Assembly: GCF_026626885.1 (NCBI RefSeq)
Contig: NZ_JAPNOA010000039.1
Coordinates: 232,588 to 296,587 of the forward strand
Direction: 5' to 3'
From: Parathalassolituus penaei
GTDB lineage: Bacteria; Pseudomonadota; Gammaproteobacteria; Pseudomonadales; Oceanobacteraceae
DNA: 64,000 nt
The translations under genes were made by a program, and so were the position numbers. Below, piece by piece: positions 45,012 to 53,235 of this stretch. The stretch's first letter is position 1. Every line of letters begins with the position of its first letter. The notes below the pieces were generated by a model, which was not told the DNA's origin, searched no databases, and was given only the letters and a program-made list of their open reading frames with translations.

Positions 45012-45045
45012 GGGCATCGGCAACCCGTCAGGCGCGGCAATGCCC
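45012..45045 (+). promoter_or_regulatory. hairpin in the metK leader
   Basis: GGGCAT and ATGCCC pair around a 22-base loop containing CAACCCGTCAGGC. It lies 31 bp before the metK start. It could be a leader control element, but the conserved GAGGAGCG and CAACGGCGCUC parts of the known SAH riboswitch are missing, so I do not assign a class. Confidence 0.3.
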
Positions 45046-45075
45046 CCTGCGGTTACTTACACGAGGACTCAGCTG

Positions 45076-46236
45076 ATGAGCGAATATTCCGTTTTTACCT
45101 CCGAATCGGTCTCCGAAGGCCATCCGGACAAAATGGCCGACCAGATTTCCGATGCGGTGCTGGATGCCATCCTGAAAGATGACCCACACGCCCGCGTGGC
45201 AGTAGAAACCATGGTGAAAACCGGTATGGCCATCGTTGCAGGTGAAGTGCGTACCAGCACCTACATCGACCTCGAAGACCTGATTCGCGGCGTGATTCTG
45301 GACATCGGTTACAACAGCTCTGACGTTGGTTTTGATGGTGCTTCCTGTGCCGTGATCAACGCCATCGGCAAACAGTCTGCTGACATCGCCATGGGCGTTG
45401 ACGAAGCCGACAACAAAGACCTCGGCGCTGGTGACCAGGGCCTGATGTTCGGTTACGCCACTCGCGAAACCGACGTTCTGATGCCGGCTGCCATTTATTA
45501 CTCTCACCGTCTGGTTGAGCGTCAGGCCCAGCTGCGCAAAAACGGCGTGCTGAACTGGCTGCGTCCGGATGCCAAGTCGCAGGTAACCCTGCGTTACGAA
45601 AATGGCCTGCCAGTCGCGGTTGACGCGGTTGTTCTGTCTACCCAGCACGACGAAGGCATCAAACTGGCCGACCTGCGTGAAGCGGTTCTGGAAGAAATCA
45701 TCAAGCCGGTACTGCCAGCTGAATGGCTGCACGAAGGCACCAAGTTCCACATCAACCCGACTGGCAACTTCGTAATCGGTGGCCCGGTGGGTGACTGTGG
45801 TCTGACTGGCCGCAAGATCATCGTTGACACCTACGGCGGCGCAGCTCGTCACGGTGGCGGTGCATTCTCCGGCAAGGACCCATCCAAAGTGGACCGTTCT
45901 GCCGCCTACGCTGGCCGTTATGTTGCCAAAAACATCGTTGCCGCCGGTCTGGCCGACAAATGTGAGATCCAGGTTTCCTACGCCATCGGTGTAGCCGAAC
46001 CAACCTCTATCTCCATCAACACCTTCGGCACCCACAAGATCGACGAAGCCATCATTGCCCAGCTGGTGCGTGAACACTTCGACCTGCGTCCACGCGGCAT
46101 CATCGAAATGCTGGATCTGCGTCGCCCGATCTACCGCGCAACCGCTGCCTACGGTCACTTCGGTCGTGAACTGCCAGAATTCACCTGGGAAAAAACCGAC
46201 AAGGCTGAAGCACTGAAAGCCGCCGCCGGGCTATAA
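45076..46236 (+). CDS. metK: S-adenosylmethionine synthetase
   Basis: 386 residues, the normal MetK size. [29 protein letters not shown] opens the protein. [16 protein letters not shown] near residue 115, the P-loop-like segment [23 protein letters not shown] near 265 and [15 protein letters not shown] are standard. It makes SAM from methionine and ATP. GAGGA precedes the ATG. It follows the SahR-like gene and precedes ahcY, but a heptamer array and a four-helix-bundle gene now separate the last two. Confidence 0.97.
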   Translation: MSEYSVFTSESVSEGHPDKMADQISDAVLDAILKDDPHARVAVETMVKTGMAIVAGEVRTSTYIDLEDLIRGVILDIGYNSSDVGFDGASCAVINAIGKQSADIAMGVDEADNKDLGAGDQGLMFGYATRETDVLMPAAIYYSHRLVERQAQLRKNGVLNWLRPDAKSQVTLRYENGLPVAVDAVVLSTQHDEGIKLADLREAVLEEIIKPVLPAEWLHEGTKFHINPTGNFVIGGPVGDCGLTGRKIIVDTYGGAARHGGGAFSGKDPSKVDRSAAYAGRYVAKNIVAAGLADKCEIQVSYAIGVAEPTSISINTFGTHKIDEAIIAQLVREHFDLRPRGIIEMLDLRRPIYRATAAYGHFGRELPEFTWEKTDKAEALKAAAGL

Positions 46237-46239
46237 GAC

Positions 46240-46330
46240 GTCGGGCGTCGGGCGTCGGGCGTCGGGCGTCGGGCGTCGGGCGTCGGGCGTCGGGCGTCGG
46301 GCGTCGGGCGTCGGGCGTCGGGCGTCGGGA
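46240..46330 (+). repeat. heptamer array, 13 x GTCGGG(C/A)
   Basis: Twelve GTCGGGC units and a final GTCGGGA, beginning three bases after the metK stop and ending 13 bases before the four-helix-bundle start. It is the longest array in the window and has the same unit and orientation as the array after the AraC gene. Confidence 0.97.
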
Positions 46331-46343
46331 ACAAGGATGTTCT

Positions 46344-46694
46344 ATGAATCGCAAGTATCAAAATCTGGTGGTATGGCAGAGATCCATGTCGCTGGTGGAA
46401 GACATCTATATCGTTACAGCCACATTTCCGGAACACGAGAAATTTGGCTTGATCAGTCAGATGCGCAGGGCCGCTGTCAGCATTCCCTCCAATATTGCGG
46501 AAGGCAGCGGCAGAGGAAGCGACAGGGATTTTCGACGATTCCTGTTACTGGCCCGAGGCTCGCTGACTGAACTGGATACACAGCTGATCCTGGCTGAACG
46601 CCTGGGGTTTGCGCCTTACGAATCCATGGTTCGTGGGCAAGTTGAGCATGTCTTTGCTCTTCTGAATGGCCTGATCAATCGATTGGGCAACTAA
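46344..46694 (+). CDS. four-helix-bundle (S23/Avd-like) protein
   Basis: 116 residues with the full TIGR02436-type pattern: [85 protein letters not shown]. Family members occur as 23S rRNA intervening-sequence proteins and as Avd of diversity-generating retroelements; they bind nucleic acid. Here it stands alone between metK and ahcY, with a GTCGGGC array on its left and CACCAGA units on its right. AAGGA lies 7 nt before the ATG. It looks inserted into an older metK-ahcY operon. Its function is unknown. Confidence 0.9.
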   Translation: MNRKYQNLVVWQRSMSLVEDIYIVTATFPEHEKFGLISQMRRAAVSIPSNIAEGSGRGSDRDFRRFLLLARGSLTELDTQLILAERLGFAPYESMVRGQVEHVFALLNGLINRLGN

Positions 46695-46718
46695 ATTATC
46701 GTTGGTCGGCACTCTGGC

Positions 46719-46746
46719 ACCAGACACCAGACTCCCGACACCAGAC
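46719..46746 (+). repeat. short heptamer array, CACCAGA type
   Basis: Three CACCAGA units and one CTCCCGA in phase, between the four-helix-bundle gene and the ahcY ribosome site. It flanks the small gene on the side opposite the GTCGGGC array. Confidence 0.85.
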
Positions 46747-46765
46747 TTGGCAACAGGAGCCTCGT

Positions 46766-48148
46766 ATGACCCAGTTTACTGACTACAAAGTAGCCGACAT
46801 GGCACTGGCCGATTGGGGCCGCAAGGAAATCAAGATCGCTGAAAGCGAAATGCCAGCTCTGATGGCTCTGCGTCGCAAGTACAAAGAGTCCCAGCCACTG
46901 GCCGGCGCCAAGATCATGGGTTGTATCCACATGACCATCCAGACCGCCGTGCTGATCGAAACCCTGGTTGACCTGGGTGCTGACGTACGCTGGTCTTCCT
47001 GCAATATTTTCTCCACTCAGGATCACGCGGCAGCAGCGATTGCGGCGGCTGGCATTCCAGTGTTCGCCTGGAAAGGCGAGACAGAAGAAGAATTCCTGTG
47101 GTGCATCAAGCAGACCATCCTGTCTGAAAAAGACGGCGACCAGGTTTGGGATGCCAACATGATTCTGGACGACGGCGGCGACCTGACCGAGATGGTTCAC
47201 AAGGACTTCCCACAGATGCTGGCCAGCATCCACGGTATTTCCGAAGAAACCACCACCGGTGTGCACCGTCTGGTCGAGATGCTGAACAAGGGCGAGCTGA
47301 AGGTTCCGGCCATCAACGTAAACGACGCCGTGACCAAGTCCAAGAACGACAACAAGTACGGCTGCCGCCACTCCCTGAACGATGCCATCAAGCGTGGTAC
47401 TGACCACCTGCTGAGCGGCAAAAAAGCGCTGGTAATCGGTTACGGCGACGTGGGTAAAGGTTCTGCCGCTTCCCTGCGTCAGGAAGGCATGATCGTAAAA
47501 GTGACCGAATGTGACCCGATCTGCGCCATGCAAGCCTGTATGGACGGTTACGAAGTGGTTTCCGCCTACGTTGGCGGTGTGAACACCGGTGACGAAAGCT
47601 GCATCAACAAGGCTCTGCTGGCCACCACCGACCTGCTGGTTACCACCACTGGTAACATCAACGTCTGTGACGCCAACATGCTGAAAGCCCTGAAGAGCGG
47701 CGCAGTGGTGTGCAACATCGGTCACTTCGACAACGAAATCGACACCGCTTTCATGCGCAAGAACTGGGAATGGGAAGAGATCAAGCCACAGGTTCACAAG
47801 GTATACCGTGACAAAGGCGCTGATGATCACCTGTTGCTGCTGTCCGAAGGCCGTCTGGTTAACCTCGGCAACGCCACTGGTCACCCATCCCGTATCATGG
47901 ACGGCTCCTTCGCCAACCAGGTACTGGCACAGATGTACCTGTACGAGCGCAAGTTTGCCGACCTGAGCGAAGCCGCCAAAGCCGAAAGCATCTACGTCAA
48001 AGTACTGCCTAAGAAGCTGGACGAAGAAGTGGCCAAAGACATGGTGGAAGGTTTTGGTGGTGTGATCACCAAACTGACCGATGCCCAGGCCAAGTACATC
48101 GGCGTTTCTGTTGAAGGCCCATTCAAGCCAGAAGCGTACAAGTACTGA
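46766..48148 (+). CDS. ahcY: adenosylhomocysteinase
   Basis: 460 residues. [31 protein letters not shown] opens the protein. The substrate segment [37 protein letters not shown] near residue 57, the NAD motif [18 protein letters not shown] near 228, and [10 protein letters not shown] and the C-terminal FKPEAYKY are all conserved. It splits S-adenosylhomocysteine into adenosine and homocysteine and so clears the inhibitor of methylation. AGGAG lies 6 nt before the start. It is followed by a terminator-like hairpin and metF. Confidence 0.97.
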   Translation: MTQFTDYKVADMALADWGRKEIKIAESEMPALMALRRKYKESQPLAGAKIMGCIHMTIQTAVLIETLVDLGADVRWSSCNIFSTQDHAAAAIAAAGIPVFAWKGETEEEFLWCIKQTILSEKDGDQVWDANMILDDGGDLTEMVHKDFPQMLASIHGISEETTTGVHRLVEMLNKGELKVPAINVNDAVTKSKNDNKYGCRHSLNDAIKRGTDHLLSGKKALVIGYGDVGKGSAASLRQEGMIVKVTECDPICAMQACMDGYEVVSAYVGGVNTGDESCINKALLATTDLLVTTTGNINVCDANMLKALKSGAVVCNIGHFDNEIDTAFMRKNWEWEEIKPQVHKVYRDKGADDHLLLLSEGRLVNLGNATGHPSRIMDGSFANQVLAQMYLYERKFADLSEAAKAESIYVKVLPKKLDEEVAKDMVEGFGGVITKLTDAQAKYIGVSVEGPFKPEAYKY

Positions 48149-48174
48149 TTGATCGACGGACACCAGGCATCCGG

Positions 48175-48194
48175 GATGCGCCTCAGGGCGCATC
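48175..48194 (+). terminator. terminator-like hairpin after ahcY
   Basis: GATGCGCC pairs with GGCGCATC around TCAG, followed by TTGCTGTCT; an outer ACACCAG/CTGGTGT pair encloses it. Termination is probably partial, since metF begins 94 bp further on. Confidence 0.6.
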
Positions 48195-48287
48195 TTGCTG
48201 TCTGGTGTGCTTTCCGCCTCAACAGCCCCTGTTAAAACGCCCACCCCAAGGAGCGTCCGACTTCATACGTCAGACGTCAGACCCCAG

Positions 48288-49118
48288 ATGACTACCCTGA
48301 GCTTTGAGTTTTTCCCGACCAAAACGGATGAAGGTACCGACAAGCTGCTGACCGTTCGTGATGAACTGGCGGCCTACAATCCAGAGTTTTTCTCCGTGAC
48401 CTACGGCGCTGGCGGCTCAACCCGTGACCGTACCCTGTCCATCGTGCGGGCGATTCAGGCCCGTGGTATTGCCGCTGCTCCACACCTTTCCTGTGTCGGT
48501 GACAGCAAACAGGAAATTCGCGACCTGCTGCATATCTACAAGGACGAAGGCATCCAACGCATCGTAACCCTGCGTGGCGACCTGCCATCCGGCGCCGGTC
48601 TGGCCAGCAGCGAACTGCGTTACGCCAACGAACTGGTGGAATTTATCCGCGCCGAGACCGGTGATCATTTCACCCTCGAAGTAGCGGCGTATCCGGAAAT
48701 GCATCCACAAGCCAGCAGTGCTGAAAAAGACATCCAGAACTTCGTGCGCAAGGTAAAAGCCGGCGCCAACAGTGCTATTACCCAGTACTTTTTCAACGCC
48801 GACAGCTACTTTTACTTTGTCGACCGCGTACAGGGCATGGGTGTGGATATCCCGATTATTCCGGGCATCATGCCGATTACCAATTACAGCCGCCTGGCCC
48901 GTTTTTCTGATGCCTGTGGCGCCGAGATTCCACGCTGGATTCGCAAGCAGCTGGAAGCCTACGGTGATGACGTTGAAAGCATTACCGCCTTCGGAACCGA
49001 AGTGGTCACCGCCATGTGTGAACGCCTGCTGGCCAACGGCGCACCGGGGCTCCACTTCTACACATTGAACCAGGCAGAACCAAGCCTGGCCGTGTGGCGG
49101 AATCTGGCCAATCACTGA
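48288..49118 (+). CDS. metF: methylenetetrahydrofolate reductase
   Basis: 276 residues. It begins TTLSFEFFPTKTDEGTDKL with the catalytic glutamate of the FEF motif. FFSVTYGAGGSTRDRT, HLSCVGDSKQEIRDLL, RIVTLRGDLP and TQYFFNADSYFYFVDR are MetF hallmarks. It reduces methylene-THF to methyl-THF for methionine synthesis. The only good Shine-Dalgarno (AAGGAG, 48248) lies about 35 bases before the ATG. The gap between them is filled with degenerate 7-mers (CGTCCGA, CGTCAGA, CGTCAGA), as if repeats had been inserted in the ribosome-site spacer. No in-frame start lies closer to the AAGGAG. Confidence 0.93.
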   Translation: MTTLSFEFFPTKTDEGTDKLLTVRDELAAYNPEFFSVTYGAGGSTRDRTLSIVRAIQARGIAAAPHLSCVGDSKQEIRDLLHIYKDEGIQRIVTLRGDLPSGAGLASSELRYANELVEFIRAETGDHFTLEVAAYPEMHPQASSAEKDIQNFVRKVKAGANSAITQYFFNADSYFYFVDRVQGMGVDIPIIPGIMPITNYSRLARFSDACGAEIPRWIRKQLEAYGDDVESITAFGTEVVTAMCERLLANGAPGLHFYTLNQAEPSLAVWRNLANH

Positions 49119-49200
49119 CCAAAACATGACATTATTTGCCAGATCCCGGCTTTAATATTAACATCACGGCGTTTCTGCATCAGAGACGCCAAATTCAATC

Positions 49201-49219
49201 GATATAGATTCTCTATATC
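49201..49219. promoter_or_regulatory. inverted repeat GATATAG-N5-CTATATC
   Basis: A perfect 7-bp dyad in the gap between metF and the AT-rich membrane-protein gene. It uses the same heptads as the operator at 43925-43948 but in the opposite order. It may be an operator for the next gene or chance AT-rich symmetry. Confidence 0.35.
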
Positions 49220-49280
49220 CTACAGACTGTTCAATCCTTTGGACTGCCTGATCCAGTCAAAGACAAAAAGGACCTTTGAC

Positions 49281-50417
49281 ATGCCCCCTCAGACTGTAAA
49301 TCCGATCTTTTCAATACTCATGAACAAGGCGCCAATATTTATAGGGGCAATTTCAATCGCGACCCTCGCCTTTTATTTTCAAATTGACGCATTTGATCTT
49401 GGCATTTGGACTCTTGATTACAGCCAAGGATTTATCAAACGCGGCCTTGCAGGCAGCATAATGTCTGGCGCACTAGATACACCTTATACCATAGATAGCC
49501 TCAGAACAGCTTTCGCATCAATATATTTAATTCTCGCCATTGTTTTGTTTCAATTTCTCCGCTCCTCGACCATAACACCACTCCTGGCACTGACTTTTTT
49601 CTCGTCTGGATTCATGATCCAGCAAATTGGTTATACCTCCGCAAAACTGGACGGAATTCTATTAACAATAACCGTATGCGGACTTACGTTAATAAGCCAC
49701 ACCTCTGTCAGCAAGAGCCTAGCGGGAATAATCGCCTTGATAATTCCTGCGCTATTGATTCACGAAGCGGCTGCCCTGCTTGTTGTGCCGATTTTGGTTA
49801 TTGCCATGCACATAAAGGAAACACAGCTTCGAACCCCACCGATTCACGCACTTGTTCTGCTGACAGTTTCCGTCATAACTTTTTTTACAATACTTTCAAT
49901 TAACAGTACATCAGCAATATCCCAATCGGAATTGATTCAATCAAGCCAGGCAAAAATCGGATCATTAACAGCGGACAATAACGCTTTTCTGGTAAACAAA
50001 CTATCAGTAACCGACAATATTAACTGGGCAATCACCAGATTACTGGCACCTGAAACACCCAGCCGCATAATGCTTAACCTGATTGCAGGATTACCTTTCA
50101 TCACCATATTGACAGCCTTCTACCATCAATTAAAAAGCAAAGTCAGATATCTTGGCCTTTCCCTGTTTGTGGTAATCGGAGCATCTGCCTTTATGTATAT
50201 TCTCGGAATTGACTTCTCACGCTGGAACGCCTGGATACTCACCAACACCACACTGCTGATACTATTTTCAGCACAAATAACAAAAAAAAATTTACAACCA
50301 CCACGCGGCACAGTTATTTTGTCGTGGATATTTCTTTTGTGGTCCGGACCTTTCGGTGTAACTGTAGCATTACCTCAACGAGGCAGCCTGATCTACGCCA
50401 TCGCAAATATTTTCTGA
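49281..50417 (+). CDS. polytopic membrane protein of unknown function
   Basis: 378 residues with about nine to ten hydrophobic segments and a basic C-terminal loop (SAQITKKNLQPPRG). Near the N-terminus, LDYSQGFIKRGLAGSIMSG follows the first helix. A D-x-x-x-G-F-x-K/R-R-G-L-x-G loop of this kind is seen in uncharacterised membrane proteins of polysaccharide loci. The base composition is clearly AT-richer than its neighbours, which suggests recent transfer. AAGGA lies 9 nt before the ATG. It precedes a decaprenyl-arabinose-like gene set, so a sugar-transfer or polymer-export role is possible (inference). Confidence 0.65.
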   Translation: MPPQTVNPIFSILMNKAPIFIGAISIATLAFYFQIDAFDLGIWTLDYSQGFIKRGLAGSIMSGALDTPYTIDSLRTAFASIYLILAIVLFQFLRSSTITPLLALTFFSSGFMIQQIGYTSAKLDGILLTITVCGLTLISHTSVSKSLAGIIALIIPALLIHEAAALLVVPILVIAMHIKETQLRTPPIHALVLLTVSVITFFTILSINSTSAISQSELIQSSQAKIGSLTADNNAFLVNKLSVTDNINWAITRLLAPETPSRIMLNLIAGLPFITILTAFYHQLKSKVRYLGLSLFVVIGASAFMYILGIDFSRWNAWILTNTTLLILFSAQITKKNLQPPRGTVILSWIFLLWSGPFGVTVALPQRGSLIYAIANIF

Positions 50418-50488
50418 GAATGTGGCATTTTATCGAGCAGAGGCGGAAGAGACACCGACACAGTGAATAACACACAACGAATCAGGCC

Positions 50489-51940
50489 ATGATTACCAAA
50501 GCAACAGAACAAACACATATCACTCCACCACTGGTTGTCGATCTCGATGGCACGCTGATCAGCACCGACATGCTGGTCGAAAGCGGACTGGGATTGTTAC
50601 GCAGCGATCCTCTGGCCATTCGTCACCTGCCAGGCTGGCTGGCTCAGGGCAAGGCAGTGCTGAAACAGCGGCTGGCAGACTATTCCCTGTTCTCTCCCGC
50701 GCACCTTCCTTACAACCCGGCGGTACTAGCGCTGATTGACGAAGCCCGCCTGCAGCAGCGTCCGGTCATTCTGGCCACGGCCAGTCATGCATCCATTGCC
50801 CACGCGATTGCCGATCATCTCGGCTGTTTTGACCAAGTGCTGGCCAGTGATGGCGAGAACAATCTGTCGGCTCATCACAAGGCTACCGCTCTGCAGGAGC
50901 GCTTTGGCCAGGGAGGATTTGATTATGTCGGCAACTCCAACGACGACCTGCCGGTATGGCAGCTGGCCCGTCACGCCATTCTGGTCAACACACCCGCCAG
51001 CGTACAAGGCAAGGCCGTTGCACGGGGTAATGTCCTGCGGGTGATCGGTGACTCCCGCACACCACTGCAAGCCTGGGTGAAAGCCCTGCGCCCGCATCAG
51101 TGGAGCAAGAATGCCCTGTTGCTGCTGCCCCTGCTCGCATCCCACCAGTTTGGCAGCGTTGCCGCCGTACTGGCAACCCTCGCCGGAATACTGCTGTTCA
51201 GCAGCTGCGCCTCCAGTGCCTATCTGCTCAACGACCTGCTGGATCTGCCGGACGACCGCAAGCATCCGAGCAAATGCCGTCGGCCGCTGGCGGCGGGCAA
51301 GATACCGCCGTTGCAGGCCGCGCTGCTGTCGCCGCTGCTGGCTTTAGGTCCGCTGCTGCTGGCTGTCACCTTTCTGCCTGGCGGTTTTTCACTCGCACTG
51401 CTCTGCTACTTCGTGCTGACCCTGACCTATTCCTTCTGGCTGAAGCGCAAAATGGCCATTGATGTCATCACGCTGGCGATGCTCTATACCCTGCGCATCA
51501 TTGCCGGAGCGCTGGTGATCCAGGTGCCTCTGACCTTCTGGATTCTGACGTTTTCCCTGTTCATCTTCCTCAGTCTGGCGCTGATGAAACGCTTTACCGA
51601 ACTGAAACAGGCGCGCGAAAAAGGCCAGACAGCCAAGGCCGGAGGCCGTGGCTATTACCCGGACGATCTGGAAATGGTCGCCAGCATGGGCGTCAGCAGC
51701 GGCTTTCTGTCCGTGCTGATTCTGGCACTCTACATCCAGGACCCGACCACCGCCGTGCATTACAGCCATCCGCAACTGTTGTGGCTTGCCTGCCCGATCA
51801 TGCTCTGGTGGATCACTCGCGTCTGGTTTTTGACCCACCGGGGAGAAATGCAGGACGACCCGGTACTGTTTGCCATTCGTGACCGCACCAGCCTGATTAC
51901 GGTTGGATTGCTGGCCTTCTGCTTTGGAGTTGCACTGTGA
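50489..51940 (+). CDS. HAD phosphatase-UbiA prenyltransferase fusion (decaprenyl-phosphate phosphoribosyltransferase-like)
   Basis: 483 residues. The N-terminal 190 are a HAD-type phosphatase (VVDLDGTLISTDM, ILATASHASIA, VGNSNDDLPVW). The C-terminal 290 are a UbiA-family membrane domain with LRPHQWSKNALLLLPLL and the NDxxD-type motif NDLLDLPDDRKHPSKCRRPLAAG, plus about eight helices. UbiA enzymes of this type transfer phosphoribosyl to polyprenyl phosphate; the fused phosphatase could remove the 5-phosphate to give polyprenyl-phosphoribose. The downstream DprE1 and DprE2 homologues overlap by 4 bp each, supporting that pathway. Confidence 0.85.
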   Translation: MITKATEQTHITPPLVVDLDGTLISTDMLVESGLGLLRSDPLAIRHLPGWLAQGKAVLKQRLADYSLFSPAHLPYNPAVLALIDEARLQQRPVILATASHASIAHAIADHLGCFDQVLASDGENNLSAHHKATALQERFGQGGFDYVGNSNDDLPVWQLARHAILVNTPASVQGKAVARGNVLRVIGDSRTPLQAWVKALRPHQWSKNALLLLPLLASHQFGSVAAVLATLAGILLFSSCASSAYLLNDLLDLPDDRKHPSKCRRPLAAGKIPPLQAALLSPLLALGPLLLAVTFLPGGFSLALLCYFVLTLTYSFWLKRKMAIDVITLAMLYTLRIIAGALVIQVPLTFWILTFSLFIFLSLALMKRFTELKQAREKGQTAKAGGRGYYPDDLEMVASMGVSSGFLSVLILALYIQDPTTAVHYSHPQLLWLACPIMLWWITRVWFLTHRGEMQDDPVLFAIRDRTSLITVGLLAFCFGVAL

Positions 51941-53235
51941 GCGAGAGCCGCCAATCCTGGGGCCGCTACCCGGCTATCCATCAATCGTCCGAGTCGCTGC
52001 AGTGGCGGGATGAGTTACCCGCCCGACTGGCACAATGGCAACCGGGGCTGCCGTTTGGCAGGGGCCGCAGCTACGGCGACGTCTGCCTCGCCCACAACCA
52101 GCGCCTGCTCGACATGAGCTCGCTGAATCGCGTCATTGCCTTTGATCGCCACCAGGGCCGCATCCGTGCTGAAGCCGGTATCAGCCTGTACGATCTGCTG
52201 ACGGTCATGGTGCCTGCGGGCTGGTTTTTGCCCGTCGTGCCGGGTACCGGACACGCCACCCTCGGCGGTGCGATCGCCAACGATGTGCACGGCAAGAATC
52301 ACCATCGGAACGGGACCTTTGGCTGTCATATCGAGCGTCTGGCGCTCTGGCGCGAAGGCCAGCTGCTGGAATGCAGTGCCAGTGACAACCCGGCGCTGTT
52401 TCAGGCGACCATCGGCGGGCTTGGGCTCACAGGTTACATTCTGTGGGCGGAGATTCGGCTGCAGGCCGTGAGTACCAGCCAGATCGATGCCATCACCCAC
52501 CGCTTTCATAACCTCGACGACTTTTTTGACCTCGCCGACCAGTACGATAGCAGCCACGAGTACGGCGTTGCCTGGCTGGACTGTCTGGCCAGCGGCAAGG
52601 ATCGTGGCCGTGGCGTCTATTTTGCCGGACAGCACGCCCGTTATGCCGAGCCATCACGCTGGCGCCCCTTGCCGCTGGGCATGCCGCTGACGCCACCGCT
52701 ATCGCTGGTCAATCCCTTGTCCCTGCGCGCCTTCAACTATCTGTACTGGCACACCAAACCGGCACGACCAACGCTGGCCCGAGGCCCGTACCAGCCGTAC
52801 TTTTTCCCGCTCGACAGCATCAGCCACTGGAACCGCATGTACGGTCCGCGCGGCTTTCAACAGTACCAGTGCGTGATTCCATCCGCCCATGAACGGGAGG
52901 CCATTGCCTCGCTGCTGGATGCCATCGCCGAAGCGCGACAAGGGTCATTTCTGGCGGTACTGAAACGTTGCGGCGATGTGCCGTCGCCCGGACTCCTGTC
53001 CTTCCCGATGGCAGGTACCTCGCTGGCTCTCGATTTTCCGTCCCCGCAACGCCTGCAACCCCTGTTTGAACGCCTGGATGCCATCGTCCGCGACGCCGGT
53101 GGACGCCTGTATCCGGCCAAGGACGCCCACATGCAGGCCGACGATTTCCGCCACTTCTACCCTCGCTGGCAGGACGTCGAGCAGTGGCGCGACCAGCACA
53201 TTCAATCCCTTTTCTGGCAACGGGTAACCCAATGA
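51937..53235 (+). CDS. FAD-linked oxidase, DprE1-like decaprenylphosphoryl-ribose 2-epimerase subunit
   Basis: 432 residues of the VAO/DprE1 family. LPFGRGRSYGDVC (near residue 41) and VVPGTGHATLGGAIANDVHGKNHHRNGTFG (101-129) are the FAD-binding signatures of DprE1, including HGKNHH. The C-terminus GGRLYPAKDAHMQADDFRHFYPRW also follows DprE1. It would oxidise polyprenyl-phosphoribose at C2. By eye, the site corresponding to the mycobacterial benzothiazinone-target cysteine reads alanine (GTSLALDFP). The start is GTG in a GTGA overlap, with GGAG 7 nt upstream. Confidence 0.87.
   Translation: MSESRQSWGRYPAIHQSSESLQWRDELPARLAQWQPGLPFGRGRSYGDVCLAHNQRLLDMSSLNRVIAFDRHQGRIRAEAGISLYDLLTVMVPAGWFLPVVPGTGHATLGGAIANDVHGKNHHRNGTFGCHIERLALWREGQLLECSASDNPALFQATIGGLGLTGYILWAEIRLQAVSTSQIDAITHRFHNLDDFFDLADQYDSSHEYGVAWLDCLASGKDRGRGVYFAGQHARYAEPSRWRPLPLGMPLTPPLSLVNPLSLRAFNYLYWHTKPARPTLARGPYQPYFFPLDSISHWNRMYGPRGFQQYQCVIPSAHEREAIASLLDAIAEARQGSFLAVLKRCGDVPSPGLLSFPMAGTSLALDFPSPQRLQPLFERLDAIVRDAGGRLYPAKDAHMQADDFRHFYPRWQDVEQWRDQHIQSLFWQRVTQ

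Noticed and set aside
45000..45075. SAH riboswitch upstream of metK
   Set aside because: CAACCCGTCAGGC is present but the GAGGAGCG and CAACGGCGCTC parts of the consensus are absent; kept only as an unassigned hairpin.
46691..48244. Long antisense frames (517 codons here; also 22444-24003, 33782-35323, 11244-12662)
   Set aside because: Each is opposite a well-supported gene and arises from its codon bias; no signal of an independent protein.
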